DNA of 64,000 nucleotides from Dermatophilaceae bacterium Sec6.4 (GTDB lineage Bacteria; Actinomycetota; Actinomycetes; Actinomycetales; Dermatophilaceae). Below are positions 57,171 through 64,000 of the stretch, in pieces. Made by a program: the position numbers and the translations under genes. How positions within the stretch are numbered: the stretch's first letter is position 1; every line of letters starts with the position of its first letter. The notes under the pieces were generated by a model that saw only the letters and a list, made by a program, of their open reading frames with translations, was not told the origin of the DNA and did not search any database. The stretch covers positions 930,001 through 994,000 of the forward strand of contig CP144172.1 of NCBI GenBank assembly GCA_039636865.1, written 5' to 3'.

Positions 57171-58415
57171 TCAGCGGTTCTTTGCGCGTATCGGGATCGA
57201 ACCGGTATCCACGCCGACGACCGATCGTTCATCGGGCTTGTCGGGCAGCACCCACTGCACGTAGTCCACGACCGCCTGCTCGATCGTCACGTCCTTCTCA
57301 CGCTTCTCGGCCATGTACCAGCGGTGTTCGAGCACCTCGTGGAACAACTCCGCGGGTTCCAGTTTCGCGCGCAATTCAGCCGGTGCGGTGCGGGTGATGG
57401 GTTCGTAGATGGTGGTAAGCCAGTCGTAGGCGACGACCTCTTCGTCATCGTTCTGCCGGTCGGCGGAGGCGCGGAAAGAGTCCAGATCGTTCAGGAGTCG
57501 ACGCGCCTGGTTGTCCTCGACATCCAGACCGGTCAGGCGGAGCAGCCGCCGGGAGTGGTGCCCGGCGTCGACGACCTTCGGCTGGATGCGGATGCGGGTT
57601 CCATCGAAATCAGTAGTGATGTCGAGCTCTCCGACGTCGAATCCGAGGCTGTTGAGCCGCCGGATGCGCTCGTCGACCCGCCAACGCTCGCCACGATCGA
57701 TGGTCTCCACGCGGGTCAGCTCGGCCCACAGCTCGGCATACCGGGACAGGATCCGCTCAGAAACCTCGATGGCGTCGATGTCAGTGGACAGCAGCTCGCC
57801 GGCCTGCAGATCCATCAGCTCCCCGGCGATGTTGACCCGGCCGATCTCCAGGTCGTGCGCGCGCTGGCCGTCGGTGAGTCGGTTGTGCAGCTCGCCCGTC
57901 TCGGCGTCCACCAGGTAGGCCGCGAACTCACCGGCGTTGCGTTTGAAGAGCGTGTTGGACAGTGATACGTCGCCCCACCAGAAACCGTTCAGGTGCAGAC
58001 GGACCAGCAGCACGGCAAGCGCGTCGATCAGGCGTTGGATGGTGCCGGTGCGCAACGCCTGGCCGAGCATGGCGCGGTAAGGCAGCGAGAACTGCAGGTG
58101 ACGGGTGAGCAGGCAGGCATCCAACGGTTCACCATCGGCGTCGACCCTGCCCGTGACGACCCCGACCGCTTCGACGCCGGGCTGATCCAGGCGGCGCAGG
58201 TTACGCAGCATGTTGTACTCGCGCCGGGCGATATCGGACTTGATCTCCTTGACGGCGATGATCCGGCCCTCGATACGTACGAAGCGCACGACGTGTCGGG
58301 AAATACCACGTGGCAACGCGGCGAGCAGATCCTCCGGCCACTCCTCCAGTGGGGTCTCCCAGGGCAGGTCCAACAGTCCCGGCCAGGGACGAGCAGCAGT
58401 GATGTCCAGACCCAC
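57171..58415 (-). CDS. DUF4032 protein with kinase-like fold
   Basis: A 414-residue protein matching the DUF4032 actinobacterial family (DLPWETPLEEWPEDLL near the start and RIRIQPKVVDAGHHSRR in the second half). The middle has a protein-kinase-like stretch: GRIIAVKEIKSDIARREYNML (Lys of the ATP site) and RLHLNGFWWGDVSLSNTLF (catalytic-loop style). No reaction is proven. GTG 58415 is the likely start. It is monocistronic. Confidence 0.85.
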   Translation of the reverse strand: MGLDITAARPWPGLLDLPWETPLEEWPEDLLAALPRGISRHVVRFVRIEGRIIAVKEIKSDIARREYNMLRNLRRLDQPGVEAVGVVTGRVDADGEPLDACLLTRHLQFSLPYRAMLGQALRTGTIQRLIDALAVLLVRLHLNGFWWGDVSLSNTLFKRNAGEFAAYLVDAETGELHNRLTDGQRAHDLEIGRVNIAGELMDLQAGELLSTDIDAIEVSERILSRYAELWAELTRVETIDRGERWRVDERIRRLNSLGFDVGELDITTDFDGTRIRIQPKVVDAGHHSRRLLRLTGLDVEDNQARRLLNDLDSFRASADRQNDDEEVVAYDWLTTIYEPITRTAPAELRAKLEPAELFHEVLEHRWYMAEKREKDVTIEQAVVDYVQWVLPDKPDERSVVGVDTGSIPIRAKNR

Positions 58416-58787
58416 CCATTCATCGTGTCACCTTCGCGGCCGCAGGGCTACGTGTCACCGCGCACATCGAGGTGTCGTCGGCACCGAGATGTCACTTTCG
58501 GACAATAGATTCGCTCGAAGACCCTCCGAATCTGACATCTCGTAGGACGGCGGGGGCGCGGACACCCCTTGGCAGGTTTTCCCTGCGACTGTTCCGGCCA
58601 GCGGGCAGATCAAGCTGCTGGTCACGGTACGTCGACCCGCTGACTGCGCCGCGTACACATACCGCGTCCGGCGTAGTGACTACGACGGCGCCCTGGCGGT
58701 GAAGTGGAGATCACTACTGGACAGGCGCACGAGCGACATCAATGTGCTGGTTGAGCCCACCAGGATCTGCTGATCAGGTGCCGACGG
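58416..58787. other. 372-base region without a supported gene
   Basis: The longest gene-free stretch in the window. It contains the inverted-repeat element at 58485-58542. Short open frames run on both strands, but none has a ribosome site or a recognisable domain. One open frame without a good start, on the plus strand at about 58543-58770, could be coding relics (for example AVKWRSLLDR). The promoter for the DUF4032 gene is probably in its left part. Confidence 0.6.
58485..58542. repeat. 58-base imperfect palindrome (possible dispersed intergenic element)
   Basis: Outer arms of 10 bases (cgagatgtca at 58485-58494 and tgacatctcg at 58533-58542) pair perfectly. After two mismatches TTCGGA/TCCGAA pair, giving 16 of 18 matches. 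A smaller TTCG/CGAA hairpin lies near the centre. The sequence resembles a mobile or dispersed palindromic unit (REP/MITE-like). It may also be a hairpin in a transcript. Confidence 0.6.
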
Positions 58788-59570
58788 TCACCGGCTGCGT
58801 CGGGCCTGCAGGACTGTCTGGATGATCGGCAGCACCTCATCGGTGCCGGTGATGCGGTGTTCGGCGACCGTGTCGCCTTCTCCGACCTTGATCGTGACGT
58901 GCCCGCCCGAGGTCGGCAGCACCTCGAAAGCCCGCTCGTCGGTGCGGTCGTCGCCGGAGTAACAGGTGACGGTTGCGCCGACGTGTTCGGCCAGAGCGTG
59001 CAGCGCCCCGCCCTTGTCGGTGTCGAGCACCCCGATCTCCAGCACGCTCTTGCCGGCGATGACGTGCGCACCGTCGATGGCGGACCCAGCCTGCTCGGCA
59101 TCGCGGAGGGCAGCGTCGGCGGCGTCGTCGTCCATGCCGCGCGTGTGGATGGCCGCGCCGGCCGACTTGCGCTCGATCCGGCATCCCGGATGCGCTGTTG
59201 CCACTTCCTGCAGGGCCGCGGTCACGGCGTCGAGGCGGGCCTGCGCCGCGTCGTCCCACGCCTGGCCGCCCGGTAAGTCGATGCTCGGTTGGCCGCCGTG
59301 CGACCCGATCAGCACTATCGATTCGTCGTCGGCGATGCCGGACAACTGCCGCAGCGTGGCCAGGTCTCGCCCGGACACCACCGCGACCGTCGTTCCCGGC
59401 AACGCCGCCAATTCACGCAGCGCATCGATCGAGCCGTCGACAGGGGTCGACGTGGATGGATCCAGCACCAGGGGAGCGAGTACCCCGTCGAAGTCGGTGC
59501 CGTACAGGATGCGCTCCCGCCCGGCGAACGTCGTCAGAGCCGCGCGGAGGCCCGCCTCGAGCGCGGTCAC
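58788..59570 (-). CDS. otsB: Trehalose-6-phosphate phosphatase
   Basis: A 260-residue HAD-fold phosphatase. Motif I YGTDFDGVLAPL (nucleophile Asp), motif II VVSGRD, Lys in DTDKGGALHAL, and motif IV SGDDRTDERAFEVL. It converts trehalose-6-phosphate to trehalose. GTG 59570 overlaps the otsA stop by four bases, so otsA-otsB are coupled. Confidence 0.94.
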   Translation of the reverse strand: MTALEAGLRAALTTFAGRERILYGTDFDGVLAPLVLDPSTSTPVDGSIDALRELAALPGTTVAVVSGRDLATLRQLSGIADDESIVLIGSHGGQPSIDLPGGQAWDDAAQARLDAVTAALQEVATAHPGCRIERKSAGAAIHTRGMDDDAADAALRDAEQAGSAIDGAHVIAGKSVLEIGVLDTDKGGALHALAEHVGATVTCYSGDDRTDERAFEVLPTSGGHVTIKVGEGDTVAEHRITGTDEVLPIIQTVLQARRSR

Positions 59571-60982
59571 GGTCCGGGCCGTTCCGGTGCAGCCTGCAGC
59601 GCCGCGAGGAAATCCGCCGCCCAGTGCTGTACATCCGCAGCCAGCACCACCTCGCGCAGGTGCCTCATCCGCGGCTCCAACTCCTCCCTCGATGCGCCCA
59701 ACGCTTCGAGGATGGTCCGCTTGAGATTGCGGATGTCGTGCGGATTGCAGGGGAAAGACCCTTCGCCCAGCTCGATCGCGGCGCCGGTGAACTCACTGAG
59801 CACCAGCGCCCCGTCGTCCGGCCCACACATGACGTACTCCTTGGCGACCAGGTTCATCCCGTCTCGTAGTGGAGTCACCAATGCGACATCGGCCGCGACC
59901 AGGAGCGCGACCATCTCCTCGCGGTCGAAGGAGCGGTGGATGTAGGTCACCGCCGGTGATCCGATGGGCGAGTGCTCGCCGTTTATCCGACCAACGACCT
60001 GTTCAACCTGACCGCGCAGCGTGCGGTAGGCCTCCAGGCGCTCGCGGCTGGGGGTGGCGACCTGTACGAGAGTGACCTCTGCGGGGTCGATGCTGCCGTC
60101 GTTCAGTAGCTCGCTGTAGGCCTTCAGACGGTGCCGGATGCCCTTGGTGTAATCCAGGCGGTCCACCCCGATCAGCAGCTTCTTCGGGTTGCCGAGATCG
60201 ACTCTGATCTGCTTGGCACGCTCCTGCACGCTGTCCGATAGCGCCAACTCCCGCAGAGCCGCAGAGTCGACCGAGATCGGGACGGCCGCCGCGCGGGTGG
60301 TCTGACCCTCGCCGTGCTGCACCAGGTCCCCCTCGACCCGCACGTCCAGCAGCCGATCACAGGCGCGCAGGAAGTTCTGCGCATCGCCACCTCGCTGGAA
60401 GCCGAGGAAATCGGCACCGAGCAGGCCCCGCAGGATCTCCTCGCGCCCCGGCAGCTGCATGAAGAGTTCGACGGGTGGGAACGGGATGTGGTCGAACCAG
60501 CCGATCCGCACATCCGGTCGCAGCTCACGCAGCAGGGCCGGGACCAGCTGTAGTTGGTAGTCGTGCACCCAGACCGTCGCGCCCTGCGAGGCGACATCGG
60601 CGATCCGTTGCGCAAAACGCTCGTTGACCCGGTCGTATGCGGACCGCCACCGCCTGCGGAAGGTCGCCGGAACAATCACGTCGTGATAGAGCGGCCACAG
60701 CGTGTCGTTGCTGAAACCCTCGTAGTAGTTGACGTACTCGTCCTGGGTCAGGCCAAGCGGTACCAGGTACATGCCGTCGTCCTCGAACGGGTCCGGCTCG
60801 GAGTCGGTGTCGCCCGCCCAGCCGATCCAGGCGGCCCCCTCGCGGCCCCGCATCACCGACTCCATCGCCGTGACCAAACCGCCGGGGCTGCGCTCCCAGC
60901 TCTCGTTGCCCTCGTCGTCGACCTTCCGATCTACGGGTAGGCGATTGGCGGCAATGACGAAATCAAAGGTGGTGTCGGACAC
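59567..60982 (-). CDS. otsA: Trehalose-6-phosphate synthase
   Basis: A 471-residue GT20 enzyme that joins UDP- or ADP-glucose and glucose-6-phosphate. Motifs: FVIAANRLPVDRK, ERSPGGLVTAM (phosphate loop), VWVHDYQLQLVPALLR, IGWFDHIPFPP, GVDRLDYTKGIRHRLKAY and PLRDGMNLVAKEYV. GTG 60982 has AAGGAG eight bases upstream; a longer in-frame start at 61165 would add 61 unrelated residues. It forms an operon with otsB. Confidence 0.96.
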   Translation of the reverse strand: MSDTTFDFVIAANRLPVDRKVDDEGNESWERSPGGLVTAMESVMRGREGAAWIGWAGDTDSEPDPFEDDGMYLVPLGLTQDEYVNYYEGFSNDTLWPLYHDVIVPATFRRRWRSAYDRVNERFAQRIADVASQGATVWVHDYQLQLVPALLRELRPDVRIGWFDHIPFPPVELFMQLPGREEILRGLLGADFLGFQRGGDAQNFLRACDRLLDVRVEGDLVQHGEGQTTRAAAVPISVDSAALRELALSDSVQERAKQIRVDLGNPKKLLIGVDRLDYTKGIRHRLKAYSELLNDGSIDPAEVTLVQVATPSRERLEAYRTLRGQVEQVVGRINGEHSPIGSPAVTYIHRSFDREEMVALLVAADVALVTPLRDGMNLVAKEYVMCGPDDGALVLSEFTGAAIELGEGSFPCNPHDIRNLKRTILEALGASREELEPRMRHLREVVLAADVQHWAADFLAALQAAPERPGP

Positions 60983-61181
60983 GTGAAATGCTCCTTGGTG
61001 TGCGGGTCGAGCGCATGCATCTGCGCAGTCAGCGTAGGGCGGCAAACTGCGCGCACCCAGTGACCGGTCCCACCTGCCAACCGGGAACAGCCCTGCGGCG
61101 TCAGACGCTGTAGCAGGTGGCGGCTCGCCGCGACACGCTCGATTCTGGCCCCTTACCCACTCCACGTTCTACGGTTGAAGA

Positions 61182-63110
61182 ATGCACTCCGATCGCCGCA
61201 CCGAGGCTCCGCGCGAGCCTGCCGGGGCAACGACCGGTCCCGTCCGGCTGCCTGGCGGTGCCCAGCGTCGCCCGCCTGGACAGTCTCAGCGGTCAGCTCA
61301 GTCCCGGACCGCCTACGAGAAGATCGGCCCCTACCGCCTGATCGGCAAGGTCGGCGAAGGGGGCATGGGCGTGGTCTACAAGGCCTTCGACCCCCGCGAC
61401 CAGATTGTGGCCGTGAAGGTGCTGCGGGCCCACATCGCGTACGACGCGGGGGCCCGGGAGCGTCTGCGGCGTGAGGTGTCCACTCTTTCGATGGCGCGAT
61501 CCAACCGGATCGGCTGGGTATTGGATGCGGATGTCGACGGTGACCGGCCGTTCCTGGTCACCCGTTACGTCAATGGTCCGCCACTGGACGCCGTGGTCGA
61601 CGAGTTCGGGCCGTTGGCGCCCGGGCCGCTCGCGATCCTGGGGCGAGGTATCGCCGAGGCGCTGCGCGACATCCACAGTGCAGGCATCGTGCACCGCGAC
61701 CTCAAGCCCGGAAACGTCCTGATGGACGGCGACGAACCGGTCCTCATCGATTTCGGTATCGCCCACGTCGCTGATGAGTCCCGCCTGACCAGTACCGGAC
61801 TCGTGATGGGCACACCCGGCTACCTCTCGCCGGAGATCGTCGAGGGCGGCGAGGTCACCGAGGCCACCGACTGGTGGGGATGGGCGGCGACCCTGGCGTT
61901 CGCAGCCTCGGGGGTGCCGCCGTTCGGCCGCGGCCCGATGCACGTAGTACTGGACCGGGTCTCCGAAGGCCGTGCCGACCTGCAGGGGGTGGACCCGCGT
62001 CTACGGCCGCTGCTCGCTGCGGCGTTGAGCCCGGACCCGGCCCGGCGTCCGAGTGCGCACGTCGTACTGGAGCAGCTGGAGATCTATGCGGCCGGCGGCC
62101 ACACCACGACCATCGCGACGCGGCGTGGCGGCTCGGCCGTCCCTGCTGGGTCGTCTTCGTCCGCTGCTCCGGGCAATCGGGGCAACAACACGTCGCCGCA
62201 CAACAACCGATCCGACCGATCCGACCGATCCGACCGATCCGACCGGTTCGATCGAGCGCTCGAGCGTCGTTCCGAGCCGACGGTCAGCTATGAACAGTCG
62301 GCCCCACGTGCCTCCGATCCCTACGGTTACGCCGCGCCGTTTACCCATGGGCGAGCTGATGACGAGCCGTACAGATACGCGGGCGAGGACTACGCATCGG
62401 CCGGATATGACGGCTACGACGGGAGCTCGCCCTACGATTCGCCGGCGACGCAATCCCGTCAGCAGTCCGGGTCGCACCTCGACCCGCGGATCGGGCAGTC
62501 GGCGCGTACGGGCACGTTGGCGGCGCTGGCTGCCTGTGCCATCGCCGTCTGCGCGCACTGGCCGATCATGAGTGTGATCCTGATCTTCGGGTGGTCTTTC
62601 GCGGCACGATGGAACGACCGGGCGATCACCTCCATGGTGCTGCGTAGATATCAGTCGGGTCCGCGAAAGTCCGACTCGCTGGTGGCCGTGGCTACCTCGC
62701 CGTGGCACGCGATCGTGGGAGCCTTCTCAGCGTTGTTGACCATGGTGATTCCTGCCTTCGTCGCGGGCTGCGTGGTTGCCGCGGCTGCTGTCGGCATGCA
62801 TCTGGTCGACCATCAACCCACGTCGGTAGGCCGACCGGTCCCGCTGGCGCTCGGGGTCCTCGCGGGCCTGACGGTGCTGTGGTGGGGTCCGGGTAGTACC
62901 GGTATGCGGCGTGGATCGCGCAGCATCGTGCGCTCGGTGGCGCGCGATGAGGTACGCACCCGAGTGGTGATCGGGCTGTGTGCCGCGGTCGCCGCGGTCG
63001 CCGTGCTGGTAGCGGTGAATGCTCCGCTGCACGAGGTGAGTTGGCTGCCGTACAGCAGCTTCTCTCAGCTCCCGCTGGCTAACGTGATGCCTTCGCTACC
63101 CGGCAGTTGA
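61182..63110 (+). CDS. Ser/Thr protein kinase with polytopic membrane C-terminus
   Basis: A 642-residue protein. The kinase domain (residues ~48-310) has KVGEGGMGVVYKA, VAVKVL, HRDLKPGNVL, IDFGIA, GTPGYLSPE and a DWWGWA stretch. A disordered linker (~310-440) includes an (RSD) repeat. The last ~190 residues contain about four membrane segments. This is unlike classic PknB-type kinases, which have one helix and a sensor domain. It may regulate wall or transport proteins. Monocistronic, divergent from otsA. Confidence 0.9.
   Translation: MHSDRRTEAPREPAGATTGPVRLPGGAQRRPPGQSQRSAQSRTAYEKIGPYRLIGKVGEGGMGVVYKAFDPRDQIVAVKVLRAHIAYDAGARERLRREVSTLSMARSNRIGWVLDADVDGDRPFLVTRYVNGPPLDAVVDEFGPLAPGPLAILGRGIAEALRDIHSAGIVHRDLKPGNVLMDGDEPVLIDFGIAHVADESRLTSTGLVMGTPGYLSPEIVEGGEVTEATDWWGWAATLAFAASGVPPFGRGPMHVVLDRVSEGRADLQGVDPRLRPLLAAALSPDPARRPSAHVVLEQLEIYAAGGHTTTIATRRGGSAVPAGSSSSAAPGNRGNNTSPHNNRSDRSDRSDRSDRFDRALERRSEPTVSYEQSAPRASDPYGYAAPFTHGRADDEPYRYAGEDYASAGYDGYDGSSPYDSPATQSRQQSGSHLDPRIGQSARTGTLAALAACAIAVCAHWPIMSVILIFGWSFAARWNDRAITSMVLRRYQSGPRKSDSLVAVATSPWHAIVGAFSALLTMVIPAFVAGCVVAAAAVGMHLVDHQPTSVGRPVPLALGVLAGLTVLWWGPGSTGMRRGSRSIVRSVARDEVRTRVVIGLCAAVAAVAVLVAVNAPLHEVSWLPYSSFSQLPLANVMPSLPGS
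62207..62242 (+). repeat. 9-base tandem repeat in the kinase linker
   Basis: Four perfect copies of CCGATCCGA run from 62207 to 62242, followed by one degenerate copy. They code for repeated Arg-Ser-Asp units in the disordered linker. Because the unit is a multiple of three, copy-number change would not break the frame. Confidence 0.85.
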
Positions 63111-63189
63111 GACACCCGGACACGGGCCTTGCGAGGTCGCGAAATCGAACGAATATTTCTGCCCGAACTACTGGACTTGAGTGACACTG

Positions 63190-64000
63190 ATGGCGCAGTA
63201 CGGCCACGAAACCCCCCTTCCCGGCCACCGCACGCCGAAATCGGACCGCACGCCGGAATCGCCGTCCCATGGCTTCCCGGTGCACCGCAGGATGCGCTTC
63301 CTACAAGGCGAGCCGATCACCGAACCGTTACCGATCGTCGATGCGCTGCGACACACGCCCTACCGCAACCCAGCGACGATGAATACTCCGGTTCGGGATG
63401 ACGGCATCCGCAAGGCCCTCGATCTGTGTGTCCGCGTGGGGGAGTTGCTGTTGCGCTGCGGCGCCGGAACCAGGGATGTGGAAGCCAGTGTCGTCGCTGT
63501 TGCAGCGGCCGCCGGTCTACGCCGACTGGAGGTCGACCTCACGAACCAGTCGCTGCTGATCCAGGCGCCTGCCCCGTCCGGTGAACCCGTAACGATGCTG
63601 CGTGTGGTGCGTTCCAGTACCAGGGATTTCGCCCGCCTGACCGAGGTCCATCAGTTGGTGCAGGAGTTGATCAGCGGCGGCTTCACCGATGTTGACGATG
63701 CCCTGAAGGATCTACGACGCATTCAACGCGTGGCCCGTATCTACCCCCGCTGGCTGATCGGTCTCGCTTTCGGAGCACTCGCCGGCGCGGTGTGTGCACT
63801 GCTCGGCGGACATCTGACCGCGGTCGTGGTCGCCGTGGTGTCCGGGGTGTGTGTCGACCGGATCGGGCAGGCGCTGAACAACCGCCACCTCCCCTCGTTC
63901 TACGTCGACGCGGTCGGCAGCGGACTCTCGGTCATCCTGGCCTGGCTGGCCTATCTGTTGTCCGCCAAGGGCGGATTCGGGTTGAGCATGGATCCCAACG
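63190..64000 (+). CDS. ThrE-type threonine/serine exporter, cut by the right edge
   Basis: An open frame of 270 codons from ATG 63190 runs past the window end. After a polar N-terminus of ~70 residues, the ThrE/DUF1212 domain starts at ALDLCVRVGELLLRCGAGTRDVE, and the membrane region begins near WLIGLAFGALAGAVCALLGG, with YVDAVGSGLSVILAW. ThrE exports threonine and serine. The family has about ten membrane segments, of which about the first three or four are in the window. The ribosome site is weak (GAG only), so an upstream start cannot be ruled out. Confidence 0.85.
   Translation, partial: MAQYGHETPLPGHRTPKSDRTPESPSHGFPVHRRMRFLQGEPITEPLPIVDALRHTPYRNPATMNTPVRDDGIRKALDLCVRVGELLLRCGAGTRDVEASVVAVAAAAGLRRLEVDLTNQSLLIQAPAPSGEPVTMLRVVRSSTRDFARLTEVHQLVQELISGGFTDVDDALKDLRRIQRVARIYPRWLIGLAFGALAGAVCALLGGHLTAVVVAVVSGVCVDRIGQALNNRHLPSFYVDAVGSGLSVILAWLAYLLSAKGGFGLSMDPN

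Noticed and set aside
57180..57215. A gggatcgaacc-like stretch resembling a tRNA T-arm
   Set aside because: No acceptor or anticodon stem forms around it. It codes for the C-terminus of the DUF4032 protein.
58788..59570. Val in place of Thr in the OtsB nucleophile motif (DFDGVL) taken as an inactivating change
   Set aside because: HAD phosphatases accept Thr or Val at this position. The other HAD motifs are intact.

Overview
The window is 64 kb of high-GC DNA from an actinobacterial chromosome. Evidence for this is mycothiol genes (mshA, mshD and a mycothiol-dependent formaldehyde dehydrogenase), SenX3-RegX3, CarD, an HbhA-like protein, a GlnR-type regulator, DUF2516, DUF3516 and DUF4032 proteins, and frequent GTG starts. 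Several blocks keep a gene order known from Mycobacterium tuberculosis: glnR-mshD; mutT1-ppk1; an HTH regulator next to hbhA; mshA-ybjN-gpm then senX3-regX3; and lpqE-like/carD-ispD-ispF-cysS-rlmB. The overall mix looks like a Micrococcales member rather than a mycobacterium. That placement is inference. No phage, insertion sequence, CRISPR array or rRNA operon was seen.

Layout. 0-8.8 kb: partial pirin, HtrA-like protease, a frameshifted aldo/keto reductase, a DEAD-box helicase, tRNA-Lys, a membrane-anchored esterase and a DUF3516 helicase. 8.9-13.7 kb: treY-treZ plus an unknown companion gene. 13.7-14.9 kb: flavin reductase and a small Lys/Asp-repeat protein. 14.9-18.8 kb: the phosphate importer operon pstSCAB on the minus strand. 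19.0-24.9 kb: a Pls/PosA-type polyamino-acid synthetase, an M1 peptidase and a phosphopantetheinyl transferase. 25.1-30.1 kb: glnR-like, mshD, ppk1 and mutT1 on the minus strand. 30.3-35.8 kb: MoaD/ThiS-like, membrane protein, nitrobindin-like, LCP, YgfZ, XRE regulator and HbhA-like. 36-43.9 kb: asparaginase, a dead dtd gene, DUF2516, manA, methyltransferase, mshA, YbjN, gpmA and a Ser/Thr kinase. 43.9-56.0 kb: a beta-lactamase-fold lipoprotein, phoU, senX3-regX3, LpqE-like, carD, ispD fused to a P-loop kinase, ispF, aldo/keto reductase, mycothiol-dependent formaldehyde dehydrogenase with an MBL hydrolase, cysS and rlmB. 56.1-64 kb: RDD protein, DUF4032, otsB-otsA, a second Ser/Thr kinase and a ThrE-type exporter cut by the right edge.

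How it fits together. Phosphate is the main theme: the importer (pst), its modulator (phoU), its two-component system (senX3-regX3) and polyphosphate kinase all lie here. Two GGTGAAC-type direct repeats with 11-nt periodicity, resembling RegX3/PhoP boxes, sit upstream of pstS and between phoU and senX3. The pstS box lies in the region shared with the divergent Pls/PosA synthetase, so polyamino-acid production may be phosphate-regulated. Mycothiol synthesis and use, and two trehalose routes (TreYZ and OtsAB), form two further themes.

The most interesting items are the synthetase/peptidase/PPTase cassette with its shared Pho box, the IspD-kinase fusion, the decayed dtd gene, and two intergenic inverted-repeat elements.
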